From: DATCRE01 sp964235605
Lineage (GTDB): Bacteria > Bacteroidota > Bacteroidia > Cytophagales > Cyclobacteriaceae
Length of the DNA stretch: 64,000 nt
NCBI GenBank assembly: GCA_964235605.1
Contig: CAXSCR010000003.1
Location: forward strand, 124,001 to 188,000
Reading direction: 5' to 3'
The position numbers were made by a program, and so were the translations under genes. The notes under the pieces were generated by a model. The model ran no database searches, was not told the DNA's origin, and saw nothing but the letters and a program-made list of their open reading frames with translations. Position 1 is the first letter of the stretch. Each line of letters opens with the position of its first letter. Below, piece after piece: positions 10,101 through 18,598 of the stretch.

Positions 10101-10558
10101 TCATTTCGATTGTTGTCGCCTGGATATTCCCAATCTATAGTTACGCCATCATAGCCATAAGTTTTACACCAATCTACAAGCGTCTTAATAAAAATAGTAC
10201 GTGTTGAGGCAGATGCTGCCATGTCATGAAATCCGCCAGATTGAAGTCCACCGCCCATCATGATAATAAACTTTTTACCTTCAGCATGGGTGCGTGCTAT
10301 TAAGTTTGGATTATGGTATGAACCTGTTTCGGTACTGATGCTACCATCGGCGCGCGGTCCGGCAAAACAATAAATTAAGTGTGTTAGATTTTGTAATACA
10401 ATGTTCTCTGGCTTCAATACATAATCCTTTGTGTATGGATAAAATCCCGCAACGATAAGTTTCTCATACTGTTGTTGTGCCTTCAAGCTGAAAGCACAAT
10501 TAAACATGCATGCTAGCAGAAGTACAGCTCGCATCAAGCTCCGTTTTATTGTCTTCAT
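7145..10558 (-). CDS. Multidomain secreted chitinase (GH18, GH16-like, CBM2, T9SS)
   Basis: The 1137-residue enzyme starts with a signal peptide (to about residue 27). Residues 33-375 form a GH18 catalytic domain with DGVTIDWE at 137-144 (Glu144 is the expected acid) and MSYDYAG at 211-217; the usual middle Asp of DxxDxDxE is Thr140. A bacterial Ig-like domain follows (385-472). Residues 478-710 resemble a GH16/concanavalin-type sandwich and keep an ExDxE pattern, ECDFE, at 604-608. Two more near-identical Ig-like domains (753-840, 846-933) lead to a CBM2-like module (938-1035, 'EWSTGFQGEVRVFN') and a type A T9SS sorting domain (1057-1137, starting HNYPNPF). It should be exported by type IX secretion to degrade chitin and possibly a second polysaccharide. 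Monocistronic. Confidence 0.9.
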   Translation of the reverse strand: MKTIKRSLMRAVLLLACMFNCAFSLKAQQQYEKLIVAGFYPYTKDYVLKPENIVLQNLTHLIYCFAGPRADGSISTETGSYHNPNLIARTHAEGKKFIIMMGGGLQSGGFHDMAASASTRTIFIKTLVDWCKTYGYDGVTIDWEYPGDNNRNEDRQNLTSLITEMRQAFTAAQSQLGKNLEISMAVHSSLYYATWVDFATLKNYIDWFGLMSYDYAGDWAYSIHAAHNAPLYCGPPEICDRYLSVDRGVKNMTDSLHIPANQIVMGLAFYGREFYNSALYQTPREGGGGIAYYDVAPLIGNGWTRYWDDQSKVPYLLKNSGSGFITYDDETSLNEKTNYIKQKELLGAMIWEITQDVDKVTKQQPLLQVVGNALVGVDLNTEGKPTVTISSPANNFVFIPGSTLTISATASVEAGFTIQRVEFYGNGALLGSDLTAPYNYNWQNMAGGKHTLKAVAYSSNGKSTESPQNKITDGLLPFVTEMFDDFSYSSSTDPALHVINNWIVVDGPSGPPSGAIYSKDLITFSADPANPSNTIMGVATTADNNPNNTRHSRIETDIFPYRNGTFAARVYFDDTPAQYGDGNVETFYTINSYATCNQADLYSECDFEYLPWDAWHYERKNTMYTTTWETCETRTFDKVVQSYAGWHNLVYAVIEGQPVKYYIDGQLVATHSQYQPDSDVNISFANWIYQNITGTSTTVRTTTMKADWVYHAKNAILSYEDVLSIVNNLRQGGVLRKNLAGEQVVSGSVNPAPTVSITLPVNGSTFIAPANITINATATDTNGTVASVSFYNGSVLLGTDNSNPYSYSWNNVSTGNYIITARAKDNEGAVTTSTSVSFSVTGNKPPTVNITLPTNNAIFNAPANIAINAAASDTDGAIVSVAFYNGSILLGTDNSSPYTFNWANVGVGSYSLTTRATDNEGEVTTSSPVNISVTSTTVQLQIVYKTIVEWSTGFQGEVRVFNNSPVATSNWLVALDCPHELTPIWDAVITNHTGNHYEIRSAATTQTILANQSIVFGFLGIITAGQVFTPPSNASVQVSSARIGSENLESVNAKVTHNYPNPFSDITNIEFHLVNDSRVKLEVMDVTGQLLSTVLNKTMQKGTHTISWNGTSHGSGIYFYRLQTNHDVHVVRMVIQK

Positions 10559-11087
10559 ATTCGCGTTAGGTTAGGTGGATATGAAGTAAAAATCAACATT
10601 TGGAAATGGCTAGTCTCTTAAACAAGGGCTACAAAACATGCTACAGTATAAAAAAGAAGGGCTACATTTTACGGTAATGACATGAATGAGCGCATCAAAA
10701 TATGAGATATTATGCAATGCAAGCAGTTAAGTTATTACGCTACCTGATTTTTAAGATATACGGGAAAGCTATTTTTATAGTGTTGTTATAAACTAGAATT
10801 GCACTCGATCTGTATCGTGAAAAGCAATAATTGGTAAGATCGTAATCTTAACTATACGTCGCTATACAGTGTTGTGATACATAGTCAAGTCACTGGATTG
10901 ACTGCTCACCTTATTTAGAAATAGTAGTGAATGATGTGTGAGTACACAACCTTGAAAGGCTGCTATATATTCTTCGCCTCGACTGTGTTTATTCACCTAC
11001 ACCTAGAAGTAAGCTATTTGGCAGACAAATAATCAACCAGCTGCTTATTTGTGTAATCGGCCATCAGGGATAGATTAGTAAGTATAT
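10559..11087. other. Gene-free spacer
   Basis: This 529-bp AT-rich stretch lies upstream of the chitinase gene and downstream of the DUF72 gene (both minus strand). It should contain the chitinase promoter. I saw no supported open frame, hairpin, RNA gene or repeat in it. Confidence 0.45.
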
Positions 11088-11840
11088 TTATAAATACTTA
11101 TTCAAGCTACTTAGATTATTAAAAGCATCTCCCATTGTGTTATTGAAGTACACAAAAACTTTTTTTCCATCTTCCAACCACTGTTTAACATATTCAGCAT
11201 ATTCGAGTAAAAAATCATTCTCATAACTTCCACGGTATTTACCCGTTGGGCCATGAAAACGAACATAAACAAAATCTGATGTTGGATCCGTTAATGGTGT
11301 TGCTGAAGCGGGAATGTCATGTATAACAAGCGAAGCATTATAAGTATCTAAAAGCGCATAAACATCTGGATTATACCAGCCTCTATTACGGAATTCTACA
11401 GCAACACTCCATACGTTTTCCGGATCTGCGGTTTTTATTACATTTAAAAGCTTATCTAAATTATTAATATTCTCATTTTTTAAACTTGGCGGAAACTGTA
11501 TAAGTAAGCAACCTTTTTTATGTCCCGCATAAGCTATGGTTTGTATAAAATGATGAATGTCTATTTCATCAAAAACCAGATTCTTGTTGTGTGTTATTTG
11601 TTTCCACAGTTTAAAAGTAAATCTAAAATTATCATTTACAGATGATGCCCATTTACCAACTGTAGTCTTCATAGGTACTTTATAAAAACTACTATTGATT
11701 TCAATGCTGTTGAAAAAAGTAGAATAATAAGTTAAGCGACTCGATGCCTGATGCTCTGGTGGGTATAAATATTTAGGAACTGGAAGCTGTAAACCACTTA
11801 TACCTGCGTAATAGGAATTGGGTATGCTTTGGTTGTTCAT
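11088..11840 (-). CDS. DUF72 family protein (YecE-like)
   Basis: A 250-residue soluble protein with the hallmarks of the DUF72/YecE family, a TIM-barrel-like fold of unknown biochemical role. The N-terminal 'YYAGISGLQLPVPKYLYP' and 'LTYYSTFFNSIEINSSFYKVP' (about 34-60) match the family's conserved GxSG and FNTVExNxSFY regions. 'WSVAVEFRNRGWY' (near 144-156), 'LVIHDIP' and 'FVYVRFHGPTGKYRGSY' (near 187-203) are the later conserved blocks. The length is normal for the family. No signal peptide. It stands alone between two long spacers, and the sequence gives no hint to its substrate. Confidence 0.88.
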   Translation of the reverse strand: MNNQSIPNSYYAGISGLQLPVPKYLYPPEHQASSRLTYYSTFFNSIEINSSFYKVPMKTTVGKWASSVNDNFRFTFKLWKQITHNKNLVFDEIDIHHFIQTIAYAGHKKGCLLIQFPPSLKNENINNLDKLLNVIKTADPENVWSVAVEFRNRGWYNPDVYALLDTYNASLVIHDIPASATPLTDPTSDFVYVRFHGPTGKYRGSYENDFLLEYAEYVKQWLEDGKKVFVYFNNTMGDAFNNLSSLNKYL

Positions 11841-12176
11841 AGATTAGATTATGTACGGTAGCATGTTTAATAAAATATCAAGAGTATAAAAATATCACAC
11901 CAACTTTATACAATGCACATGTTTCCCTCAACGACTTTAAATAAATGAACCATTATACTAATGAGACCTTGCTCCCTGTACTTGTTGCTCTGTAAATGGC
12001 TTGTAATGAATGGATAAGCTTGAAACACAGTTGTTACTCCCCTTTATATTGTCGCAATTAGCCCGCTAAAGTGTCGCCTTTACCACCTGTGAAGGCTGTA
12101 TTTAACTGCGCATATTTGTATTGTTAATTTGATATACAGACTGACAAACAAATTGTAAAACATTAATTTAATAACT
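11841..12176. other. Spacer between divergent genes
   Basis: This 336-bp stretch lies between the divergent DUF72 and AHSA1-type genes. A 7-of-8 match to the TAnnTTTG box (CATATTTG, about 12111-12118) lies ahead of the plus-strand gene but lacks a convincing -33 TTG. Nothing else was seen. Confidence 0.35.
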
Positions 12177-12632
12177 ATGGAAAATCTAGAATATAAAATC
12201 GTGATTTCCGCACCAGCAAAAACAGTGTGGGACACAATGTTACAGGAAGACACCTATAAGCAGTGGGTAGCGAAAAGCTGGCCCAACGCTGCTTACGAAG
12301 GCAAGTGGGCGGAGGGAGAAAAGGTAAAATTCGTCTGTGCCGGGCAAGGTGGCACACTCGCAGAATTAACTGAAGTTAAACCTTACGAAAGCGTTGTTGC
12401 ACGTCATATCGCTATCATCAATTCCGACGGCTCAGAAGATCGCACTAGCGACTTTGCTAAGGGCTGGGTAGGAATTATAGAGGCATACAAATTTACGGAA
12501 CAAGATGCTACGACCACACTAACGGTATCCATCGAAACTAATCCGGAATGGAAGAAGATGTTTGACGACGGCTGGCCTACCGCATTGCAAGAGTTGAAAA
12601 AATTAGCCGAAGGGCAACTTGTAGTTGTTTAA
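12177..12632 (+). CDS. SRPBCC/AHSA1-type domain protein
   Basis: A 151-residue single-domain START/SRPBCC-fold protein. It opens with the family's strand-helix pattern 'YKIVISAPAKTVWDTMLQEDTYKQW' and continues with antiparallel strands and a long C-terminal helix ('WPTALQELKKLAEG'). 'FDDGWPTALQELKKLAE' is the usual closing motif of AHSA1-like proteins. These proteins bind hydrophobic ligands or act as chaperone cofactors; the ligand here cannot be inferred. No signal peptide, so cytoplasmic. The start is the first ATG after an AT-rich leader. It faces the convergent 12709-13083 gene with a strong hairpin between. Confidence 0.85.
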   Translation: MENLEYKIVISAPAKTVWDTMLQEDTYKQWVAKSWPNAAYEGKWAEGEKVKFVCAGQGGTLAELTEVKPYESVVARHIAIINSDGSEDRTSDFAKGWVGIIEAYKFTEQDATTTLTVSIETNPEWKKMFDDGWPTALQELKKLAEGQLVVV

Positions 12633-12644
12633 AGCTGTTGTTAT

Positions 12645-12672
12645 AAGAAATGCGGGTAAGAACGCATTTCTT
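12645..12672. terminator. Bidirectional hairpin terminator
   Basis: A perfect 10-bp stem, AAGAAATGCG (12645-12654) and CGCATTTCTT (12663-12672), with an 8-nt loop sits between two convergent genes. The A- and T-rich arm ends give weak U-tracts either way. Confidence 0.7.
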
Positions 12673-12708
12673 ACTATTGGTAATCCAATTTATTATGAGT
12701 GATTCCCC

Positions 12709-13083
12709 TCACCTTAATACGGCGGTTCTCGATTTCAGAAGCTTAAGAATTTTTTTTCGTCTATAAGTAAAAATTCTGTATGTCTTTCTATCGAGCGTTG
12801 TAATCCCTATTCGATTGGAGAACAATGTTGCCTTGTATCGTTTGACCTTTGCTATTTGCGTGTATGGCAAGGCAAAATTAATTTGACTCGCGCTAGCTTT
12901 GATGGCTCGGAAGACAACAGAGTCACGTCCTAATTTTAATACTCCTTTTGTTCCTTGAAATGCTTGAAATATGCTAACATCATCTCGCCTCACCGTTTGC
13001 TCAAATGGAATCTCTATTTGACTGAACGCCGGCCAATTGATAATTATAAAAGACGTTATGAAACAAAGAAGATTTATTCTCAT
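12709..13083 (-). CDS. Small exported hypothetical protein
   Basis: About 124 residues from the chosen ATG at 13083, which gives a good signal peptide (MRINLLCFITSFIIINWPAFSQ). An ATG eight codons earlier (13107) would only add a polar extension. The mature part is beta-rich with one Arg/Lys-rich tail ('TYRIFTYRRKKILKLLKSR'). It resembles the small PH/GRAM-like domains seen in many Bacteroidota exported proteins, but the match is weak. No catalytic residues recognised. It is the first of three small orphan-type genes on this strand (to 14344), separated by 200-300 bp, so they are probably not one operon. Confidence 0.5.
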   Translation of the reverse strand: MRINLLCFITSFIIINWPAFSQIEIPFEQTVRRDDVSIFQAFQGTKGVLKLGRDSVVFRAIKASASQINFALPYTQIAKVKRYKATLFSNRIGITTLDRKTYRIFTYRRKKILKLLKSRTAVLR

Positions 13084-13314
13084 GGTTATCAAATTACTGA
13101 GCTGCACAGTCAGGCCGGAGGTTATGGTATAACAGGAAATGAAGCCAGGTTAACACGTCACTCTCCCTAACAAAAATAATATAGTACACAATTCATCCAT
13201 TACTCACAGTAAATTTACACACGCGTTGGTGTCCTCTAGATTATTATTACAGAGTCTACACCGACCCTGATGGCAATCAACCTTAATAACGTATGAACAA
13301 ATACGAATCATAAA

Positions 13315-13686
13315 TTAATGAATGGACGTCTCATTAATAAGGCCTTTTAAAACATTAAAAACGTCGTCTTTCTGTCGGCCTAAGAGCTCATTAAATTTAA
13401 TTGATGTAACAAATGCGTGTGTGAGCTTAACCTCATCATCTAATAAGTCAACTTTCTTTAATTCCGAAATTTTTACGCTGTAGGTTTTAAAGGGAGTTCT
13501 CTTCAACGTAATGTTCTCATCGTCCACTGTCACATAGGGTACAAAATTTAACCACAATGCATAGCTAAATAAAACAGCTGCCACTACATAGTACATAAAT
13601 ATTGGTATCAAACCGTCTAGTTTGTTTTCATAATATCTTATACCTCTTGACATGACTAGTACATCGTTCTTTAAATAACGTATCAA
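13315..13686 (-). CDS. Small membrane protein, PH-like C-terminal part
   Basis: A 123-residue protein with one clear hydrophobic segment ('IPIFMYYVVAAVLFSYALWLNFV', about 27-49). A soluble C-terminal part ('YVTVDDENITLKRTPFKTYSVKISELKKVDL') looks like a bacterial PH/DUF304-type domain, in which a strand-rich module follows membrane segments. An alternative ATG at 13653 (residue 12) would leave both parts intact. Function unknown. It is isolated, with about 270 bp of AT-rich DNA upstream that holds no recognised feature apart from the hairpin at 13885-13903 near its far end. Confidence 0.5.
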   Translation of the reverse strand: MIRYLKNDVLVMSRGIRYYENKLDGLIPIFMYYVVAAVLFSYALWLNFVPYVTVDDENITLKRTPFKTYSVKISELKKVDLLDDEVKLTHAFVTSIKFNELLGRQKDDVFNVLKGLINETSIH

Positions 13687-13884
13687 ACAAGGGCCAATTT
13701 AGATTTACTGGTAGTGCGCACCTTTGATAGGTTTTATCAAAAAATATAATTTTTATTTGTAATGTTATTTTAAGAACGAAATACTAGTATACCAAGTATA
13801 AACAACAACCTAAATACTATTTTGTTTCTCTTAAATTTGTGTTCCATTCATAATTTAATCTAATAGCAAAACGTTTTAATAAAT

Positions 13885-13903
13885 CACGGAAGAAACTTCC
13901 GTG
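13885..13903 (-). terminator. Hairpin downstream of lipoprotein gene
   Basis: An 8-bp perfect stem, CACGGAAG (13885-13892) and CTTCCGTG (13896-13903), with a 3-nt loop lies about 50 nt beyond the stop of the 13955-14344 gene. On that strand it is followed by an A/T-rich run. Confidence 0.5.
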
Positions 13904-13954
13904 CGAGAGGGTAGAGGCGCACCGTCTACTCGATTGTGACTCGTACCTTTTACG

Positions 13955-14344
13955 CTACTCATTTATTTTCACAAATATCTGCATTACCCCTTTTGAATTT
14001 AAGTCATAAAAATTCTCAACTATAAGACTGTCGCCTGCTTGGGTGAAGTTATAGTCATTGTAGTCCGTACTAGAGGATAAAGTCCAACGAAGAGAAATTT
14101 TGTCTGATAGTATTTTATAGTAATATGGCCCAAATCCATTTTTTGGTCTTAAGCATCCATTTGTCATCTCGAGTCCTCGATCAAGTTGAACATAATCATG
14201 TTCACTTACTACCAAAAAAGTAAGGGTGTCCGTCTTGGTATTAATGTCAACCCATTTTCCCTTCAACTTTGTCTGCATTACTGAATTCTCGTCAGCACAA
14301 TCGAGTAGCGAGATTACAAGAATAAATAGGAGTCCGAGATTCAT
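13955..14344 (-). CDS. Putative lipoprotein, lipocalin-like
   Basis: From the ATG at 14344 the product has a lipoprotein signal (MNLGLLFILVISLLDC) with a lipobox-like LLDC, so Cys16 is the likely lipidation site. An upstream TTG in frame (14368) would spoil the short n-region and is not preferred. The mature part contains 'KLKGKWVDINTKTDTLTF', typical of the start of small lipocalin-like or DUF4923-type barrels (a GxW near the first strand). It is probably anchored in the outer or inner membrane. Ligand and role are unknown. Monocistronic, with a hairpin downstream. Confidence 0.6.
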   Translation of the reverse strand: MNLGLLFILVISLLDCADENSVMQTKLKGKWVDINTKTDTLTFLVVSEHDYVQLDRGLEMTNGCLRPKNGFGPYYYKILSDKISLRWTLSSSTDYNDYNFTQAGDSLIVENFYDLNSKGVMQIFVKINE

Positions 14345-14578
14345 TGTCTTTACTATGTTTATGACCAACTAGTCCAAAGGCATGTGCCACAACTACTTCA
14401 TTTATACACCAAGCGAATATATATATTCCATTTATTCTAACTAACAAGATACATATATCTATTATATCAAGAAGGTTTTAAACACCTTTTAAAATCAAGA
14501 TGATGATTGATTCCTATCTTTCCTCATTGATCTTCAATCCATTCATCTTTTTAAAGGGAAACCAGTCACCTAATAACT

Positions 14579-16273
14579 TTAAAAATTCCCCTTATCCATC
14601 TCCTCCACTGCATAATTAGCGGCCCTCGCCGTTAACGCCATAAAAGTAAGCGAAGGGTTTTGTGTACCTGTGGATGTCATGCAAGCGCCATCAGTGACAA
14701 ACACATTTTTGCATGCGTGAAGTTGGTTCCAGTTATTTAATAAAGATGTCTTAGGGTCTTTGCCCATGCGTACGCCGCCCATCTCATGAATATCTAAGCC
14801 AGGTGCTTGTTTGCTGTCACGCGTTATGATGTTTATGCAACCGGCTTTTTTAAGCATTTCAGTGCCTTGCTCAAAAAAATCTTGTACTATCTTCTCATCG
14901 TTGTCATCAAAGTCAACTGAGGTAATTAATTGTGGTATGCCCCACGCATCTGTTTTATCTGGACTTAAACGAACATGATTCTCGAATTTAGGAATGGTTT
15001 CTCCTTGCATCATCATGTAGACGCTCCAAGGTCCGGGCTTTGTCATTTCGTTTTTAAACGCCTCACCAAATTTATCTGATTGTCTTGACCAATCTTCGCG
15101 ACCGGCGGAGTAAGTGACTATGTACCCACGTTTAAAATCCATTTCTTGTTTATAAACATTTCTGAATGAAGGCATGAGGACCATTACGGGTCTTCTGCCC
15201 GAAAAATATTGATCTTCATAACCTTCAAAGGTTGCTGTAATGGAGCCACGATAATTATGGAAAGCAATGTAGTGGCCTAGTAAACCATTATCATTTCCCA
15301 AGCCATTGGGAAAACGATTGGATTTTGAATTCAATAAAATGAGATTGGTATTTATAGCAGCAGCATTAACAAATATAATGCGTGCATAAAATTCCATTTC
15401 TTCTTTTGTGTTTGCATCAATTACACGAACGCCAATTGCTTTTTGTTGTTTCTCATCATAGATAATTGAATGAACAACAGAATCTGTACGAAGCGTAAGG
15501 TTTCCTGTTTTATTTGCCCACGGCAATGTGGAGGCGTTTGAGCTGAAGTAAGCACCATACGGACAACCACGATAACATAAGTGGCGTGCCTGACACTTAC
15601 CACGCCCTTGTTCTATATGAACAGCACTAGGCTTTGTAAGATGAGCACCACGACCCATTACAACGGGCCTGTCTTTATAATTTTCTAGAATTTTATCTTT
15701 GATATGCTTCTCAACGCAATTCATTTCAAAAGCAGGCTGCACTTCGCTATCAGGCAGATTTTCTAAACCATCACGATCACCACATATACCTGCAAACAAC
15801 TCAACGTGCGAGTACCAAGGCGCCAGGTCATTGTAAGAAATGGGCCATTCGACTGCGAAGCCATCGCGCGCAGGCGCTTCAAATTCAAAGTGGCTCCAGC
15901 GTTGTGTTTGTCGTGCCCAGGTGAGTGACTTGCCGCCTTCCTGATATCCACGAATCCAATCAAAAGGTTTTTCTTGAATGTAAGGATGCTCATTGTCCTT
16001 GACGAAAAATTGTTTTGTTGCATCATCAAATGCGTAACATTTACCTATGATGGGGTTTTCTTTTCTTAGTTCTTCAGGAAGGTCACCACGATAGAGAAAG
16101 TCCCAAGGGTTTTGCATGGCTGTAGGATAATTGCCGTGTTTCAAAGACCTTCCGCGTTCTAGTAACAATGTCTTCTTGCCTTTGTCACATAATTCCTTCG
16201 CTGCCCATCCACCGCTTATACCTGAACCAATTACTATAGCATCGTAAACTTTCCCCTTAGCTTTTTGCGACAT
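14579..16273 (-). CDS. GMC-family FAD-dependent oxidoreductase
   Basis: A 564-residue flavoprotein of the glucose-methanol-choline family. The N-terminal dinucleotide-binding motif GSGISG is at 16-21, with the ribose-binding Glu in 'LLLERG'. A second FAD region is near 'GKSLTWARQTQRWSH'. The C-terminal signature holds His496 (HEMGGVRMG) and Asn539 (TGTQNPSLTF), the expected active-site pair. A Cys-rich loop, CQARHLCYRGCPYG, is typical of the bacterial sugar- or alcohol-dehydrogenase branch. No Tat signal is visible, although family members often work with a small gluconate-dehydrogenase subunit 3 that carries one; no such gene is adjacent. The substrate (sugar or alcohol) cannot be determined. 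It diverges from the HPP gene. Confidence 0.88.
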   Translation of the reverse strand: MSQKAKGKVYDAIVIGSGISGGWAAKELCDKGKKTLLLERGRSLKHGNYPTAMQNPWDFLYRGDLPEELRKENPIIGKCYAFDDATKQFFVKDNEHPYIQEKPFDWIRGYQEGGKSLTWARQTQRWSHFEFEAPARDGFAVEWPISYNDLAPWYSHVELFAGICGDRDGLENLPDSEVQPAFEMNCVEKHIKDKILENYKDRPVVMGRGAHLTKPSAVHIEQGRGKCQARHLCYRGCPYGAYFSSNASTLPWANKTGNLTLRTDSVVHSIIYDEKQQKAIGVRVIDANTKEEMEFYARIIFVNAAAINTNLILLNSKSNRFPNGLGNDNGLLGHYIAFHNYRGSITATFEGYEDQYFSGRRPVMVLMPSFRNVYKQEMDFKRGYIVTYSAGREDWSRQSDKFGEAFKNEMTKPGPWSVYMMMQGETIPKFENHVRLSPDKTDAWGIPQLITSVDFDDNDEKIVQDFFEQGTEMLKKAGCINIITRDSKQAPGLDIHEMGGVRMGKDPKTSLLNNWNQLHACKNVFVTDGACMTSTGTQNPSLTFMALTARAANYAVEEMDKGNF

Positions 16274-16398
16274 TATGTTATTATTTTTAGGAAGTTATAA
16301 ACTTCGTTGTGATTTAAGAAGATGCTGGTAGGATTTTCGGCGATTTTCCAGTTGTACAGATTGATCGACTAGTTTACATTTACAAGCGAACTAAGAAA

Positions 16399-16992
16399 AT
16401 GAGGAAGAGATTTAGAAAAAATATGCGCTTAGCAAGGGTTGTTATCTACAAAGAAACCCTACTTGATTTTAAAGAGCATTTCTGGACTTTCATTGGTGCT
16501 TTTACTGGTATAGCAGCTATTGGATACTTGAACAGCACCTACATAGATGTGCATGATAACATTTTCCTTATCGGCTCATTCGGAGCATCTTCTGTGCTTA
16601 TTTATGGTGTAATTAATAGTCCGATGGCACAACCCAGAAACCTGATTGGGGGCCATGTAATTTGTGCTTTTACGGGTGTAACGTTATATTTTTTGATTCC
16701 TAATCTTTGGTTTGCTGCTGCGTTGGCTGTAGCCTCTTCCATAGTCTTCATGCAAATTACGAAGACACTTCATCCACCAGGCGGCGCAACGGCACTCATT
16801 GCAGTTATAGGCTCTCCTAAAATACACGAACTAGGATACCTCTATGTACTTAGTCCGGTGTTAAGTGGTGTGGCTATTTTATTGGTGGTGGCGTTGGTGT
16901 TTAATAATATCACTTCACATCGCAGCTATCCTAAAAATAAACATTGGTATCGTGTCTGGAAAAGGAGATATCTACATAAGAAGAATTTATAG
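16399..16992 (+). CDS. HPP family membrane protein
   Basis: A 197-residue integral membrane protein with four predicted hydrophobic helices (about 30-48, 55-75, 86-118, 147-170). It carries both family signatures, 'SPMAQPRNLIGGH' at 74-86 and the name-giving HPPGGA at 125-130. HPP proteins are linked to nitrite/nitrate transport in cyanobacteria and chloroplasts; whether that holds here is unknown. The N-terminus is rich in Arg and Lys, consistent with a cytoplasmic start. A nearby ATG at residue 9 is a possible alternative. It is transcribed divergently from the GMC oxidoreductase, across 125 bp. Confidence 0.85.
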   Translation: MRKRFRKNMRLARVVIYKETLLDFKEHFWTFIGAFTGIAAIGYLNSTYIDVHDNIFLIGSFGASSVLIYGVINSPMAQPRNLIGGHVICAFTGVTLYFLIPNLWFAAALAVASSIVFMQITKTLHPPGGATALIAVIGSPKIHELGYLYVLSPVLSGVAILLVVALVFNNITSHRSYPKNKHWYRVWKRRYLHKKNL

Positions 16993-17051
16993 GGGATGAA
17001 ATTTCATTCAATTATATTCTGCCAGAATCGCCAGACGAGGTCTCTCACCTC

Positions 17052-17175
17052 GGTCTGTGTCCTCCCAGACCGAAAGGATGTAAACCCCAGCTCAATAATG
17101 AATATATAGCGTTAAATATGTGACAGCATCAATACATCCCGCGAAATCTGTAATAGGTCTGTGAGGACACAGACC
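17052..17175. repeat. REPIN-like palindrome pair, copy 1
   Basis: Two hairpins face each other: GGTCTGTGTCCTCCCAGACC (17052-17071) and GGTCTGTGAGGACACAGACC (17156-17175). They are near reverse complements and flank an 84-nt core. The right hairpin is followed by a conserved tail (ATATGGTTTTGAGATTTAG). A homologous element in the opposite orientation lies at 25975-26081, sharing both hairpins and parts of the core (CTATTACAG next to one hairpin). This is the layout of REPINs, non-autonomous repeats that depend on a RAYT transposase elsewhere in a genome. The 264-bp gap between genes holds nothing else apart from a small GAGGT/ACCTC hairpin at 17035-17051. Confidence 0.7.
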
Positions 17176-17256
17176 TTGGATATGGTTTTGAGATTTAGAC
17201 ACTTCAAATGTAAATAAGGATAAATCTCAACTTAAAATAGCCCGGCTCGCACCATT

Positions 17257-18447
17257 CTAATCTGCCGTAACCTCTGGAGCAGCAACTTTCTCTTTGCTCC
17301 CAGCATATAGCTCATACTCTAACAAGCGGCAGTCGATTTGGCTTGTGTAGAATTCTATTCTTCTGCTTGCCTTGAGTCCGATTTTTTTGGCGAGGTCAAG
17401 ATTACCTGTGAAGATATATCCTGTATAGCCTTTGCACTTCTTCTTTAAAAAATCACCCATACGGGCGTAGGTTTCTTCAAGCTCAGTTACTTCTCCTAAT
17501 CGCTGGCCGTACTCTGGATTAAAATAGATAACACCAGATTCACCTTGCGGGACTGATGTTTCTTCAAAATCACATTCTATAAACTCAATGTAATTTTCAA
17601 CGCCTGCATTAGCAGCGTTGATCTTTGAGATATTAATAGCATCATTACTTATATCTGAAGCAATAACTTTTAAACCTGGTATGTCTACGATTTGGTCTTT
17701 TAACTTTTGAAATTCGGCATCATACATTTCGCGGTCATAACCCAGAATATGCATGAAAGAATAGTTATCACGAAACAAACCAGGCCTTCTGTTCGTGGCC
17801 ATTAGAACGGCTTCGATGGCAACTGTACCTGAACCGCACATGGGGTTTATGAAGTTCGACTTACGATCCCATTTTGTCGCTAATAATGTAGAGGCCGCTA
17901 GTGCTTCTAACATGGGTGCTTGACCCGGAATTTTACGGTAGCCGTGTTTAGCCAACGTGTGGCCCGATGTATCGATGAATACTTCAGCACGATTCTCTTT
18001 CCAGTATAAATGGATTACCGTTCCATCCATTTCTGATCCGGAGTCCGGACGCTGCCCTGTTTCCCTTCTAAGTTTATCCGCAATAGCGTCTTTCACTTTT
18101 ACATTAACAAACAACGGATTATTAACGGTATAATGATCAACGTGACTTGTTACTGATAGATAACCATCTTTGGGTATCAATGCTTCCCAAGGGAATGCAA
18201 CCAAGGTATCATAGACATGCTCTGGACTATTGGTATTGAATGATTTCAAGGAATACAACACCTGGCTTGCGCAGCGCAGTCCCAAGTTCAATCTTATACA
18301 GTCTTTCAATGTACCATTTAGTTCAACGCCAGTTGCAAACTGGCGTTCAACGGTAAATCCTAGTTCTTCAACTTCTTGTTTTAAAAGTGCCGATAGGCGC
18401 TTGTTGCAGGTAATTATAATGCGGCTCGAATTTTCAAATACTTTCAC
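17257..18447 (-). CDS. THUMP-domain RNA methyltransferase (RlmL-like)
   Basis: A 396-residue SAM-dependent methyltransferase related to the N-terminal half of E. coli RlmL, which makes m2G in 23S rRNA. Residues 1-60 are a ferredoxin-like start and about 60-160 a THUMP RNA-binding domain. The Rossmann domain follows, with 'NFINPMCGSGTVAIEAVLMA' (SAM loop, about 199-218), 'VIASDISNDAINI' and the catalytic-type motif NPEYGQRLGE. Pro is replaced by Glu relative to the usual NPPY, a variant I believe is normal in Bacteroidota homologues. The start codon is GTG at 18447, because the conserved start ('FENSSRIIITCNKRLSALL') leaves no room for a later one. An exact TAnnTTTG (18452-18459) lies just upstream. 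Confidence 0.85.
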   Translation of the reverse strand: MKVFENSSRIIITCNKRLSALLKQEVEELGFTVERQFATGVELNGTLKDCIRLNLGLRCASQVLYSLKSFNTNSPEHVYDTLVAFPWEALIPKDGYLSVTSHVDHYTVNNPLFVNVKVKDAIADKLRRETGQRPDSGSEMDGTVIHLYWKENRAEVFIDTSGHTLAKHGYRKIPGQAPMLEALAASTLLATKWDRKSNFINPMCGSGTVAIEAVLMATNRRPGLFRDNYSFMHILGYDREMYDAEFQKLKDQIVDIPGLKVIASDISNDAINISKINAANAGVENYIEFIECDFEETSVPQGESGVIYFNPEYGQRLGEVTELEETYARMGDFLKKKCKGYTGYIFTGNLDLAKKIGLKASRRIEFYTSQIDCRLLEYELYAGSKEKVAAPEVTAD

Positions 18448-18598
18448 ACCGCAAACATAATTAATAAAAAGCTGATTCGAACAATGAAGCGGGTGTGATG
18501 ATAAAGCAAAGAGGACGCGTGCTATGCCAATAAGAAAACAACTTTCGATGGGTGGGGGATATCTTAACTCCTTTCATTATAAGGAACATTGCCTATGG

